The position numbers were made by a program, and so were the translations under genes. This document shows positions 45,123 to 54,339 of a DNA stretch of 64,000 nucleotides, piece by piece. The stretch comes from Bradyrhizobium sp. 186 (GTDB lineage: Bacteria > Pseudomonadota > Alphaproteobacteria > Rhizobiales > Xanthobacteraceae): positions 9,703,001 to 9,767,000 of the forward strand of contig NZ_CP082164.1 of the NCBI RefSeq assembly GCF_023101685.1, read 5' to 3'. Below the pieces are notes generated by a model. That model was not told the DNA's origin. It worked only from the letters and a program-made list of their open reading frames with translations, and did not search any database. Position 1 is the stretch's first letter. Every line of letters starts with the position of its first letter.

Positions 45123-47417
45123 ATGCATCACCATGTGGCTTTTCACGATCCCGTTCTGGTCGCACTATCGATTCTGATCGCGGCCCTCGCCTCCTATACA
45201 GCATTGGACTTGGCGACCCGAATGCGAGCTGCTTCGGGGAGGGCCCGCCGATCCTGGCTCGTGGCCGCTGCGATTGCCATGGGCGGTGGCATCTGGTCCA
45301 TGCACTTTGTCGGCATGCTGGCCTTTAGCCTGCCCGGAATCGAGATCTCGTACGACCCCTTCCTGACTCTGCTCTCGCTGGTCATTCCGATTGTCGTCGC
45401 CGCTGCCGCCTTTGCCGTTGTCGGACGACGCCCACAGGCGCTCCTCGCATCAGGCTTCGCCATGGGACTTGGCATCTCCGGCATGCACTATACCGGCATG
45501 ACCGCGATGCGAATGGCGGCCATCATCGAGTACGATTCCGGCTGGGTCGTGCTCTCGATCCTGATCGCGATCAGCGCCTCGATCGTGGCGCTCTGGCTCG
45601 CCTTTCGCAACACCAACGCGGTCCAGCGGCTGTTCGCGGGATTGGTGATGGGCCTTGCGATCTCCGGCATGCACTACGCCGCGATGGAAGGCGCCATGTT
45701 CCTGCCGACGACCGCCACGGCCCGGCAGGCAGGACATCTCGGTGTCGGCCAGGCGCCGCTCGCGTTCCTGCTCGCCGGCATCACCATCGTGATCCTGAGC
45801 ATCGGGATCGCGGCGGCCGTCTATGACAGGGCTTCCGCGGAGCGCGCCCAACGCGAGGCCAACGCACTGAGGCGCAGCGAAGAACGCTTTCGCCTCCTTG
45901 TGGAAGGTATCGTCGACCACGCGATCTTCATGCTCGATCCGGACGGGCGCGTGGGCAATTGGAATCTCGGCGCGCGCCGGCTGATGGGCTATGGCGACGA
46001 CATCGTAGGGACGAGCTACACCATTTTTCATACCGAGGAAGATTGCGCGGCCGGGGCGCCCGCGCGCGCGCTCGTTGAAGCCGAGCGGGAGGGGAAGTCC
46101 GCAATCGAAGGCTGGTGCGTGCGCAAGGACGGCAGCCGCTTCTGGGCGGAGGCAACGATCGTCGCGGTCCGGAACGAAAGCGGCGCAATCGCCGGCTTTG
46201 CGAAGATCGTGCGCGACGTCAGCGAAAGGAGACGGGCGCAGGAAGCACTGGATCAGGCGCGCGAAGCACTGATGATGTCGCAGAAGATGGAGACCATCGG
46301 CCAGCTCACCGGCGGCGTGGCCCACGACTTTAACAACCTGCTCGCGGCCGTTCTCGGCAGCCTCGAGCTTCTGAAGAAGCGCCTGCCGTCGGGCGATCCG
46401 AAGATCCAGCGCCTGGTGGAGAACGCGATGCAAGGCGCGGTGCGGGGCGCCTCCCTGACCCAGCGCATGCTCGCTTTCGCGCGTAAACAGGATCTCAGGC
46501 CGGCGGTCGTCGATGTCCGCGAGCTGGTGCGCGGCATGGAATCATTGTTGAAATTCGAGGCCGGAATTCGTGTCGAGACGCTGTTTCCGATGCACCTGCC
46601 GAAAGTGAAGGTCGACGCCAACCAGCTCGAACTGGCTATCCTCAACCTGGCGGTCAACGCGCGTGATGCGATGCCGGACGGTGGCCTGATTACCATCGCC
46701 GCGCGCGAGGAGCAGGACGAAGGCGGCCTTTCGAACAGCGGCTATGTTGCGCTCTCGGTGAGCGACACGGGCTGTGGCATGGACGATGAGATCCTCAAGC
46801 ACGCTCAGGAGCCATTCTTTACGACCAAGGGCGTCGGCAAAGGCACCGGGCTCGGTCTGTCGATGGTCCACGGACTTGCCGAGCAGTCCGGCGGCAGGCT
46901 CGTATTGAAGAGCCGTCCCGGAGAAGGCACGACAGCCGACATCTGGCTGCCGATAGCCGAGGAGACCGCGGTGCCAGAGCTGCGCGCAGAGGCTCCGGCA
47001 CCCGCAGCTCGGGCCAGCCGGCAGCTTTCCGTGCTCGTCGTCGACGACGACCTCCTGGTGCTTGAGAACACGGCAGCGATGTTGGAGGATCTTGGGCACA
47101 TCGTGGTCGAGGCGCGCTCGGGCGATGAGGCACTGGCTTTGCTCCGCCGCACGCGTACCGTCGACCTGATCGTTACAGACTATGCCATGCCTGGCATGAC
47201 CGGACTGCAACTGGCCAGCGCTGTCGCTGCGGAGCGTCCGGAGACGGTCATCCTCCTGAGCACGGGATACGCGGAGCTTCCCAGCGATGCGCGATCCAGC
47301 CTGCCGCGCTTGTCAAAGCCGTTCGACCAGGCCGCGCTTGCGAGGGCTATCGAGGCGGCGATGGGCGAAGAAGAGCCAACCGGATCTATCGTCGCCTTTC
47401 GGCCGAAGAGCGCATGA
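45123..47417 (+). CDS. MHYT-PAS hybrid sensor histidine kinase
   Basis: The 764-aa hybrid kinase has seven N-terminal helices with three MHYT-type motifs (MHFVGM, MHYTGM, MHYAAM), thought to bind metal and sense O2, CO or NO. A PAS domain (FRLLVEGIVDHAIFMLDPDG) follows, then the phospho-acceptor GGVAHDFNNLLAAVLG (His about 400), an ATPase domain (NLAVNARDAMPDGG; GTGLGLSMVHG) and a C-terminal receiver with Asp about 686 (DLIVTDYAMPGMTG). No separate regulator is adjacent. A hairpin repeat starts 14 bp after the stop. Confidence 0.92.
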   Translation: MHHHVAFHDPVLVALSILIAALASYTALDLATRMRAASGRARRSWLVAAAIAMGGGIWSMHFVGMLAFSLPGIEISYDPFLTLLSLVIPIVVAAAAFAVVGRRPQALLASGFAMGLGISGMHYTGMTAMRMAAIIEYDSGWVVLSILIAISASIVALWLAFRNTNAVQRLFAGLVMGLAISGMHYAAMEGAMFLPTTATARQAGHLGVGQAPLAFLLAGITIVILSIGIAAAVYDRASAERAQREANALRRSEERFRLLVEGIVDHAIFMLDPDGRVGNWNLGARRLMGYGDDIVGTSYTIFHTEEDCAAGAPARALVEAEREGKSAIEGWCVRKDGSRFWAEATIVAVRNESGAIAGFAKIVRDVSERRRAQEALDQAREALMMSQKMETIGQLTGGVAHDFNNLLAAVLGSLELLKKRLPSGDPKIQRLVENAMQGAVRGASLTQRMLAFARKQDLRPAVVDVRELVRGMESLLKFEAGIRVETLFPMHLPKVKVDANQLELAILNLAVNARDAMPDGGLITIAAREEQDEGGLSNSGYVALSVSDTGCGMDDEILKHAQEPFFTTKGVGKGTGLGLSMVHGLAEQSGGRLVLKSRPGEGTTADIWLPIAEETAVPELRAEAPAPAARASRQLSVLVVDDDLLVLENTAAMLEDLGHIVVEARSGDEALALLRRTRTVDLIVTDYAMPGMTGLQLASAVAAERPETVILLSTGYAELPSDARSSLPRLSKPFDQAALARAIEAAMGEEEPTGSIVAFRPKSA

Positions 47418-47431
47418 ATGCCGGGATGATG

Positions 47432-47488
47432 AATGGCGCGCCACGGCCGATGAAGATGGGCACTATTGCTTCGCCGTGGCGCTATGAT
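47432..47488 (+). repeat. Dispersed hairpin repeat, copy 3
   Basis: A full 57-bp copy: AATGGCGCGCCACGGCCGAT, loop GAAGATGGGCACTATTGCTT, then CGCCGTGGCGCTATGAT. GCGCCACGGC pairs with GCCGTGGCGC at distance. The sequence after it (GATGC, 12 nt, ACGCGCTCC) also recurs after copies 5 and 7, so the mobile or duplicated unit may be longer than the hairpin. No gene lies between here and 47,695. Confidence 0.9.
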
Positions 47489-47695
47489 GCCGGGCCGACC
47501 ACGCGCTCCCATTGTCTAATCTGCGACAACCTGCGATCTTCCGCCACGCGTGGTGGGCGGCTGTCTTCCCGATCTCGCCAATTGCGGCGTTCGAGGGCAA
47601 GGCCTATGCTGAAGTCTGGAAATCACGCGGCCGCCCATCGTGCGGCGGGACAGCCTCGCGGTGGATGGCTCGCATACCCATCCGGAGGCCACGCC

Positions 47696-48166
47696 ATGTC
47701 CATTGCCCCCACGCTGCACCGGTATCTGGCTGCCGAGAACATCCAGTATGCCGAGATTCCACACGATCTCACCATGTCATCCACGCGCGCGGCGCAGGCC
47801 TGCCACGTCTCGGGCGATCGTCTCGCCAAGGCCGTCGTGCTGCGGCATGACGGCGGCTATATGCTCGCGGTCGTGCCGGCATCGCACCATCTCAACCTGC
47901 CGGACTTGAAGGAGAGGCTTGGCGAGGATCTCGCGATGGCCAACGAAACCGAGATCAACCGGCTGTTCGCGGACTGCGCGCACGGAGCCGTTCCGGCGCT
48001 CGGCCGGTGCTACGGGCTCGACCTCATCGTCGATGACAGCATCCGGGCCCAGCCCGAGGTCTATATCGAAGCCGGCGATCACGAGACGCTGCTCCAGCTC
48101 ACCCATGCGCAGTTCGCGCACCTGACGGCCAATGCACCGCATGGACGCTTCAGCGTGCACGACTGA
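47696..48166 (+). CDS. YbaK/ProX-type aminoacyl-tRNA deacylase domain protein
   Basis: The 156-aa protein starts at ATG 47696 after GGAGG. It contains the YbaK fold: ARAAQACHVSGDRLAKAVVL with the catalytic Lys and ALGRCYGLDLIVDDSIRAQP. It lacks any attached synthetase domain, so it is a free-standing trans-editing protein removing mischarged amino acids from tRNA (family role). It is followed 115 nt later by a CBS protein on the same strand. Confidence 0.88.
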   Translation: MSIAPTLHRYLAAENIQYAEIPHDLTMSSTRAAQACHVSGDRLAKAVVLRHDGGYMLAVVPASHHLNLPDLKERLGEDLAMANETEINRLFADCAHGAVPALGRCYGLDLIVDDSIRAQPEVYIEAGDHETLLQLTHAQFAHLTANAPHGRFSVHD

Positions 48167-48281
48167 CGCGGCATGACGGCGAGATAAGCCCCGGTGCGCC
48201 TCGCTCACGGCGAGCGTGCGGTCGTATCCGGTTCGTTGTATAGTCACGTCGCGGGGGCTGCGTTCGCAACGGAGGTCCTCC

Positions 48282-48704
48282 ATGAAGGTCAGAGATGTGA
48301 TGCACAAGGGCGTCGATTGGGTCAGCCCCGACACCCCGATCATCGAGATCGCTAAGTTGATGCAAGGGCACGACGTCGGCTGCATTCCGATCGGCGAAGA
48401 CGACCATTTGATCGGGATGGTGACCGATCGCGACATCGTCTGCAAAGGCCTTGCAAGCAAGAACTTCAATGCTGCGCGCATGACAGCGCGGGACGTGATG
48501 ACCGAAGGCATCCATTGCTGCCGGGAAGACGACGATCTGGCGAAAGCCCTGCATCACATGGAGACGCTGAAGATCCGCAGACTGCCTGTGATCAACAGGA
48601 GCAGGCGGATGGTTGGCATGATCAGCCTGGGCGATGTCGGCCAATCCGCCCCCGCTGATCTGTTGACCCAATGCGTCAAGGGCGTGTCGGCCCATCATCA
48701 TTGA
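48282..48704 (+). CDS. Two-CBS-domain protein
   Basis: The 140-aa protein has paired CBS domains: KVRDVMHKGVDWVSPDTPII, then QGHDVGCIPIGEDDHLIGMV (first), and ARDVMTEGIHCCREDDDLAK, then LKIRRLPVINRSRRMVGMIS (second). Such stand-alone pairs bind adenine nucleotides and act as energy sensors in stress responses. GGAGG precedes ATG 48282. No partner gene is adjacent. Confidence 0.92.
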   Translation: MKVRDVMHKGVDWVSPDTPIIEIAKLMQGHDVGCIPIGEDDHLIGMVTDRDIVCKGLASKNFNAARMTARDVMTEGIHCCREDDDLAKALHHMETLKIRRLPVINRSRRMVGMISLGDVGQSAPADLLTQCVKGVSAHHH

Positions 48705-48966
48705 CGCAACGCCGGCTCGATACCGGAACTTCGCATGCTGGGCTGCGTCGTCGCCGGCACGGGCGTGGCATTGTTGCCGCGCAGCGTCCTGAGTACGTCT
48801 CCGGATAAAAACGACTGTGGTCCACGCGCTGCGGCCAGGCGAGAACGGGGCTGAGACCGTTCTCATCTGGCGCAAGGGCGCGGGCTCGCCGAACATCCAG
48901 GCTTTGCAACAGCTCCTGAGCGACAACAGTCAGGCGGGCCGGGCGAAGGTCAAGCGCAAGGTCTGA
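48705..48966 (+). pseudogene. LysR-type regulator C-terminal remnant
   Basis: Beginning right after the CBS gene, one frame gives MLGCVVAGTGVALLPRSVLS, the end of a LysR effector domain, and a shifted frame continues HALRPGENGAETVLIWRKGA, then GSPNIQALQQLLSDN, to TGA at 48964. There is no start and no DNA-binding domain, so it is a decayed 3' fragment with a frameshift. Confidence 0.65.
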
Positions 48967-49336
48967 GACCACAGATTCACCCACCGCGAGCACCGCTTGG
49001 AATTGCCGCTGCTGGCATATCGCGTCGATCCCGGGATTGATCGAGACAGCCGCCGGCGAAGGCCAGGACGCCATTGCGATATTGGCTACACGCCCGCGCT
49101 CAAGGCGTAAGACGCAGTCCGTCGCAGATTTGCGATCCTGCGGGGCTCGTTGTTCAGGTTGATGCCGAAATGGCGCGCCAGCGTAGACGAAACTACATTT
49201 TCGCTGGAGCGCTATGAAATCGTACTCCGTTTTGCGCCAACACCACCTACGGCGCGGCAGAGCCCGCCGCAGCGCTATGATTTGGCTGTGCGTAGGTGCT
49301 TATGACACGGGACGCTGCACGCATGGTTCGATGAAC
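48967..49336. other. 370 bp without a recognised gene
   Basis: No convincing reading frame was found. It contains a variant of the dispersed hairpin at 49169-49217 and a short half-similar stretch (GCAGCGCTATGATTTGGC) near 49,270. It may be decayed sequence. Confidence 0.5.
49169..49217 (+). repeat. Divergent hairpin related to the dispersed repeat (copy 4)
   Basis: It starts AAATGGCGCGCCAGCG and ends CGCTGGAGCGCTATGAA, the same frame as the 57-bp element, but the stem bases and loop differ: CAGCG pairs with CGCTG where other copies have CACGGC/GCCGTG. The relation is inferred from the shared outer bases. Confidence 0.45.
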
Positions 49337-49807
49337 TCAGGAGAGGATTTCGACGCGCAGCGGGTGCTCACCGCGCAGAAGCAGCGGCTTGGGACCTTCG
49401 TCCAACCGCCCCAGCCGGATCAGGCCGCGCGACCAGTGGTACGGGCCGTGAAACAACGCCAGGTTGCCCCAAGGCGCGAAGTAGCAAAGATCGCCCGGCG
49501 CCTCGTTGCCGAAGCGGCCGCTGCCTTCCTCGGTCAGCTTGCGCGGCAGATAGGCGATCTTCTCGTTGGTCGAATAGTCGCTGATCGTGAGATCCAGCGG
49601 CAGCAACGAGACCAGATCCCGCGCGGAGGGATTGTCCTCCAGCGTTGCCGTGAAATCCTGATCCGCAAAGACAAATCTGAGGCGCATAGTAGCTCCCTTC
49701 CGATCCGGAGCTGTATTGGACTGAGCGCGCACCAACGAGGGAAGCGCGTGGCCAGCAGCGGCAGCCAGCAGTGTGCGACGCGAAAATGGCGCTGGCCTGT
49801 ATGCCAT
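49337..49807 (-). CDS. Tat-exported cyclophilin-like fold protein
   Basis: The 156-aa protein starts at ATG 49805-49807 after GGAAGGAAG. The N-terminus AYRPAPFSRRTLLAAAAGHA carries a twin-arginine motif and hydrophobic stretch. The mature part (RLRFVFADQDFTATLEDNPS; DLVSLLPLDLTISDYSTNEK; GDLCYFAPWGNLALFHGPYH) matches the cyclophilin_like family (PF18050). Function unknown. It lies 100 nt downstream of a Tat-type hydrolase gene, and the two may share export and role. Confidence 0.8.
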   Translation of the reverse strand: MAYRPAPFSRRTLLAAAAGHALPSLVRAQSNTAPDRKGATMRLRFVFADQDFTATLEDNPSARDLVSLLPLDLTISDYSTNEKIAYLPRKLTEEGSGRFGNEAPGDLCYFAPWGNLALFHGPYHWSRGLIRLGRLDEGPKPLLLRGEHPLRVEILS

Positions 49808-49907
49808 TTCAACTTCCTTCCTGTTGCGAGGCGAGTGACGAGCCAACAAGAAAAGCTGGATGAAAGCCAAAACACTCGTCATCGGTTCCCTCCGATTCCG
49901 CGCATGG

Positions 49908-51023
49908 TTATGCAGCCAGATGCCGACCGAAGAAGCTCGTCAGCTTGTCGAACGGGATGAGGTCCACGCGATCGTAGAGGTCGACGTGACCGGCTCCCTT
50001 GACCCAAACCAGCTCCTTCGGTTCCGCAGCGCGCTTGTAGGCATCCTCACTGAACTCGCGGGAGTGCGCTTGGTCGCCCGAGATGAACAGCATCGGGCGC
50101 GGCGAAATCGTCTCGATGTCGTTGAAGGGATAGAAGTTCATGAATTTGACATTGCTGGTGAGCGTCGGATGCGTGGTGAGTCGGGGCGTCGAGCTGGCGG
50201 GCGTGAACTCGCCGCGCGGCGTGCGGTAGAAGTCGTAGAATTCACGCTGAATCGGATGGGTGTCGGCGGTCAGTTCATGCACCGTTCCGCTGGTGTATTC
50301 GGTGCTGCCGCCTTCGAACTCGACCCACCGCTGCGCGGCGGCTTCGGCGATGATCTGCTTGCGCTGCTCGACCGTTTGCGAGTGATTGAGCGCGTCGCGG
50401 TTGGCCGCGCCCATATCGTACATGCTGACGGTCGCGATGGCCTTCATGCGCGGGTCGATCTTGGCCGCGCTGATGACGAAGCTGCCGCTGCCGCAGACGC
50501 CAATCGCGCCAATGCGGTTCCTGTCGACGAACTCGCGCGTCCCGAGGAAGTCGACCGCCGCGCTGAACGCTTCGGCGTAGACATCCGGCGAAACGATCTG
50601 ACGGGCTTCGCCCTCGCTCTCGCCCCAGAACAGCAGGTCTATTGCCATGGCGAGAAAGCCCTGCTCGGCCATCTTCGTGGCATAGAGGCTAGCGCTCTGC
50701 TCTTTCACCGCGCCCATCGGATGGCCGACGACGATCGCGGGATGCCGCGTTGCGCGGTCGAGGTTGTTGGGAAGGAACAGATTACCCGCGACCCTCCACT
50801 CATACTGGCTTTTGAACATGACTTTTTCAGAAGTCACTTGATCACTGGTGTAGAAATTGTTTGCTCCGTTTGACATGTCTTGAGCCTCTGCGAAGGGGAT
50901 GTTGAAGAGTGAAGCTGCGCCGAAGGCGGCAACGCCAGCGCCGGTCAGCTTGAGGAGTTCTCGTCGGCCGATGTCGCGGGCCGGCGCTTTCCGAGTGGTC
51001 GTGTCAGGGGTGTTCGTAGGCAT
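49908..51023 (-). CDS. Tat-exported alpha/beta hydrolase (DLH-like)
   Basis: The 371-aa protein begins MPTNTPDTTTRKAPARDIGR with GRRELLKLTGAGVAAFGAAS, a Tat signal. The hydrolase domain has HPAIVVGHPMGAVKEQSASL, a nucleophile elbow GAIGVCGSGSFVISAAK, and the late Asp/His regions PMLFISGDQAHS and WVKGAGHVDLYDR. It resembles dienelactone-hydrolase-like enzymes found next to MFS and LysR genes. It is likely an exported esterase; the substrate is unknown. Confidence 0.87.
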   Translation of the reverse strand: MPTNTPDTTTRKAPARDIGRRELLKLTGAGVAAFGAASLFNIPFAEAQDMSNGANNFYTSDQVTSEKVMFKSQYEWRVAGNLFLPNNLDRATRHPAIVVGHPMGAVKEQSASLYATKMAEQGFLAMAIDLLFWGESEGEARQIVSPDVYAEAFSAAVDFLGTREFVDRNRIGAIGVCGSGSFVISAAKIDPRMKAIATVSMYDMGAANRDALNHSQTVEQRKQIIAEAAAQRWVEFEGGSTEYTSGTVHELTADTHPIQREFYDFYRTPRGEFTPASSTPRLTTHPTLTSNVKFMNFYPFNDIETISPRPMLFISGDQAHSREFSEDAYKRAAEPKELVWVKGAGHVDLYDRVDLIPFDKLTSFFGRHLAA

Positions 51024-51085
51024 CTCTGATTTCCTGCAAGGTTGAGTTGGTATTGAGCCGCCCGCAGCATTGGCGGTCCTGCCCG

Positions 51086-52269
51086 TCATTCCCGCTTCAG
51101 CAGACGTCGGCCATCGCCGATGAGTGCTATTGAGAGCCCGGCCAGAACGACGCTGCCGATGAAGGTCGCGAAGATCGTCATGCCATCCAGAAGCAGCCCG
51201 CCGACCACGGCGCCCAGCAGGATCGATGATTGGATTGCCGCGACCATCAGGCTGCCGGCGGCCTCGGGCGCATCGTCCGCGTTCTGCGACATCCATGTCA
51301 TCCAGATCACCGACATCGCGGTGTTCATCGCGCCCCAGAGCGCGAGGAACAGGCCCGTGGCGATCACCGAGCCGCCCAAAAACAGCAGCCCCAGCGTGCA
51401 GGCGCCCATCAGCAGCGCGGGCAGCTTCAGCAGAGGCGCGACGCTGCCGCTGAGGAAACGGCCTGCCGCCCATGTCCCGACAAAGCCGGCACAGCCCCGC
51501 ACGAGCAGCAGGATCGAGAGCGTCGTCACATCCGGACCCGTCACCTGCTCCAGAAACGGGCGCAGATAGGTGAACATGGTGAAGGCCGAACCCCAAGACA
51601 GCATCGCGGCGGCAAGGCCGCGCAGGAAATGGGGCGCTTCAGCAGGCCGGACATGGTCCGGAAATCCTGCCGCTGGCGTGCGGGCAGAGACGGCAGCGCA
51701 ACCACATGCCAGACGAGGTTGATGGCGACGATAGGCGTCAGCGCCCAGAACACCGCGCGCCATCCGAACATGCCGCCCAGATAGCTGCCGATCGGCGCGG
51801 CAAAGGCCGCGGCGATGGCCTGGCCGCCATACATCAATGCAAGGGCACGCGGCACGTCGCTTTCGGTAACCAGCCGCATGATGACGGCGGTCGCCAGCGC
51901 CCAGAAGCCGCCGATGCAGATGCCGAGCAAGGCGCGGCCGATCATCAGCACCGCGAAGTTCGGAGCCGCCGCAACCAGAACCAGCGACAGCAGCATGAAG
52001 GCCGTCATCGCGACCAGAACCCATTTCCGGTTCAGCGTTCCGGCGGTGGTGGTGATGACCATGCTCGCGGCCACCGCGAAGAGGCCGCTGATCGAGATTG
52101 CCTGTCCAGTTTGGCCCTCGGTCGCGCGTAGCCCCTCGGCCATTGGCGTGAGTAGGCTGACCGGCATGAATTCCGACGCGATCAGCAGTGCCACGCAAAG
52201 CGCCATCGAAAGGACAGCGCCCCAGGCGGCCGGTTTGCTTCCTGCATCTGATGGGGCGGCAACCACCAT
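51086..52269 (-). pseudogene. MFS transporter (DHA1, AraJ/NepI type) with a frameshift
   Basis: One frame starts MVVAAPSDAGSKPAAWGAVL and gives helices 1-6 to DFRTMSGLLKRP. The next frame continues HFLRGLAAAMLSWGSAFTMF to the C-terminus RRLLKRE, ending at 51086. One missing C in the CCCC run (GGGG at 51631-51634 on the plus strand) explains the break; repaired length is 394 aa. Similar proteins export sugars or drugs. It is divergent from a LysR gene. Unless this is a sequencing error, the transporter is inactive. Confidence 0.85.
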
Positions 52270-52404
52270 ATCGCTGGCTCCTGCATAAATTGCTGCAGTG
52301 CAAACTTAGGGGCTTTGCTATAAAACGATTACCCGCCGAAATTGGAATGAACTTATAGGTCAGGTCGATTAATCTATCGGGCGAGTGACGAAGGAAGGAC
52401 CTTC

Positions 52405-53262
52405 ATGGCCAGAACCGATCTCAACCAACTGATGTGGTTCCAGGCCGTCGCCGAAGAGCGCAGCTCCACCAAGGCGGCGGCAAAGCTCGGCGTGGCGCAA
52501 TCGACGCTCAGTCACACGATCAAGCAACTCGAAGCGCGCACCGCAGGCGAGAGGCTGATGCAGACGATCGCCCCGCGCATCGGCGAAATAGAGGACGAGA
52601 TCGCGGCTTTGATGGCGTTCCGCGAGAAGCCCTCAGGCACAATCAGGCTGACCCTGTCCGACCACGCGCTGGAAAGCGTCGTATGGCCCAAGCTGAAACC
52701 GGTCCTCAGCGCCTATCCCGATATCGGCGTGGAACTTATCCTGGACAGCACTTTCCGCAATATCGTCGAGGAAGGCTTCAACGCCGGCGTCCGGCTGGGA
52801 GAGAGCGTCGAGAAGGACATGATCGCGGTCCGAATCGGCGCGGACTGGCGTTTGGTGGCGGTGGCGTCGCCAGCATATTTCGCCGCGCATGGGGCGCCGA
52901 AGCATCCGCAGGATCTGGTCCGGCACGTCTGCATCAATATGCGCCACGAAACCGCCGGCGGTCTTTATGCTTGGGAGTTCGAGAAGGACGGACAGGCGCT
53001 GCGTGTCCGGGTGAACGGTCAACTAACCTTCAACAACTCCTACGCCATGATCGATGCGGCGGTGAACGGCTACGGCATCGCCTATGTGCCCGAAAACATC
53101 GTGGAACGGCACGTCGTATCGGGTTTGCTGGTCCAAGTTTTGGATGACTGGTCGCCCTTTTTCGATGGCTATTTCCTCTACTTTCCCAGCCGTCGCCAGA
53201 ATCTTCCCGCCTTCAAAGTCATTGTCGATGCGCTTCGGCATCGGGACCGGTCGGGATTGTGA
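52405..53262 (+). CDS. LysR-family regulator with a shortened DNA-binding domain
   Basis: The 285-aa regulator has the helix-turn-helix MARTDLNQLMWFQAVAEERS, then KLGVAQSTLSHTIKQLEAR, followed directly by TAGERLMQTIAPRIGEIEDE. Relatives have about 17 residues (LGxRLLxRTTRSVxPTE) between these, the wing and first linker part, so an in-frame deletion is evident. The effector domain (GTIRLTLSDHALESVVWPKL onward) is complete. It is divergent from the broken MFS gene. DNA binding is probably impaired (inference). Confidence 0.88.
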   Translation: MARTDLNQLMWFQAVAEERSSTKAAAKLGVAQSTLSHTIKQLEARTAGERLMQTIAPRIGEIEDEIAALMAFREKPSGTIRLTLSDHALESVVWPKLKPVLSAYPDIGVELILDSTFRNIVEEGFNAGVRLGESVEKDMIAVRIGADWRLVAVASPAYFAAHGAPKHPQDLVRHVCINMRHETAGGLYAWEFEKDGQALRVRVNGQLTFNNSYAMIDAAVNGYGIAYVPENIVERHVVSGLLVQVLDDWSPFFDGYFLYFPSRRQNLPAFKVIVDALRHRDRSGL

Positions 53263-53406
53263 TTTCCCCTTCGCCGTTTGCGCTCAGGCGCGTGGTCGGT
53301 AAGGCTCATTCGTGAACCTTCGACAAGCGCACCAAGTGACGGCTTAGGGTCGAGATCCGGCATACGGCTCAGGCGTTAAGCGTCCTTCACCACCAGAGCA
53401 TTGCGT

Positions 53407-53442
53407 CGATAGTTGCGCATGGGATCCTATGCGCAACTATCG
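53407..53442. repeat. 14-bp perfect inverted repeat after lysR
   Basis: CGATAGTTGCGCAT and ATGCGCAACTATCG are separated by 8 nt; a third TATGCGCAACT follows at once. It lies 144 bp downstream of lysR. It could be a terminator-like hairpin or a binding site; there is no T-run. The rest of 53,263-53,727 holds only the hairpin repeat copy 5. Confidence 0.6.
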
Positions 53443-53552
53443 CCACGTATGCGCAACTTTCTCCCATCCGCGTCGGCAGGAGCGAAGTGGCTGATAACGT
53501 AGGGAAACTGAGTGCGCCCGCGAGCCGCATCGCGCTATGGCGTAGAAAAGGC

Positions 53553-53609
53553 AGTGGCGCGCCATGGCTGATGAAGATGGGCACTACTCGTTCGCCGTGG
53601 CGCTATGAT
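53553..53609 (+). repeat. Dispersed hairpin repeat, copy 5
   Basis: A full copy whose left arm reads GCGCCATGGC instead of GCGCCACGGC; in RNA the C-to-U change turns a C-G pair into a U-G wobble with the unchanged right arm GCCGTGGCGC, so pairing is kept. The downstream GATGC, 12 nt, ACGCGCTCCAACCGGC matches copies 3 and 7. Confidence 0.88.
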
Positions 53610-53727
53610 GCGGCAGCCCGCCACGCGCTCCAACCGGCAAATATCGGACTGCCCGCGATTTTGCGCTACGCTTGCAAATAGTTTTCAACTGGCCACATCA
53701 AGGGAGCGCAGCTTCACCGGTCCCGCC

Positions 53728-54198
53728 ATGGTTGACACGGCAGATACCGCGAATGTCATTGTCCGGCCGCCGATCGCGTGGGCGCTCGCGGTGCTTGCCG
53801 GGCTCGTGCTCAATTGGCTTATGCCCTTGCCGTTCTTGCCGGCCGCGGTACCTGCAGGCTGGCTCGGCGCGGTAGTGTTTGTCCTTGCGCTGGCGCCGGT
53901 CGCGTGGGCGATCTCTACCATGACCCGGGCCGGCTCGAACGTGCCCACCAGCCTGCCGACCACGACCATCGTGGAGGCCGGCCCCTACCGCTTCACGCGC
54001 AATCCCATCTATCTCGGCATGGTGCTGGGGCTCATCGGCTTGGCTATTGCCTTCAACAGCCTCTGGCTGCTGATGACGCTGGCGCCCTTTGCGCTTGTCA
54101 TCCGCTACGGTGTGATCACCCGCGAGGAAGCCTATCTCGAGCGCAAGTTCGGGGACGTCTATCGCCGCTACCGCGCGCGGGTACGGCGCTGGCTGTAG
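53728..54198 (+). CDS. ICMT/PEMT-like membrane methyltransferase
   Basis: The 156-aa membrane protein has four or five hydrophobic helices and the C-terminal S-adenosylmethionine-binding segment AGPYRFTRNPIYLGMVLGLI, then EEAYLERKFGDVYRRYRARV, typical of isoprenylcysteine carboxyl methyltransferase-like and phospholipid methyltransferase-like proteins. ATG 53728 was chosen just before the first helix. The substrate is unknown. Confidence 0.85.
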   Translation: MVDTADTANVIVRPPIAWALAVLAGLVLNWLMPLPFLPAAVPAGWLGAVVFVLALAPVAWAISTMTRAGSNVPTSLPTTTIVEAGPYRFTRNPIYLGMVLGLIGLAIAFNSLWLLMTLAPFALVIRYGVITREEAYLERKFGDVYRRYRARVRRWL

Positions 54199-54339
54199 GG
54201 CTTGTCGGACAAAATACGGGGCCGTGGAGTCCGTAACCCGCCGTTCCCGCTACGCAGAACGGCATGGGCACGGGTCGCCGGAAGGCGTATAATTGTATGG
54301 TCCTTCGCGCAATATGATCAACATCATGTGGAGGTGGCC

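Noticed and set aside
48676..49074. Minus-strand frame over the CBS/LysR-remnant junction
   Set aside because: Composition is shadow-like, and the plus strand explains the sequence as a LysR fragment.
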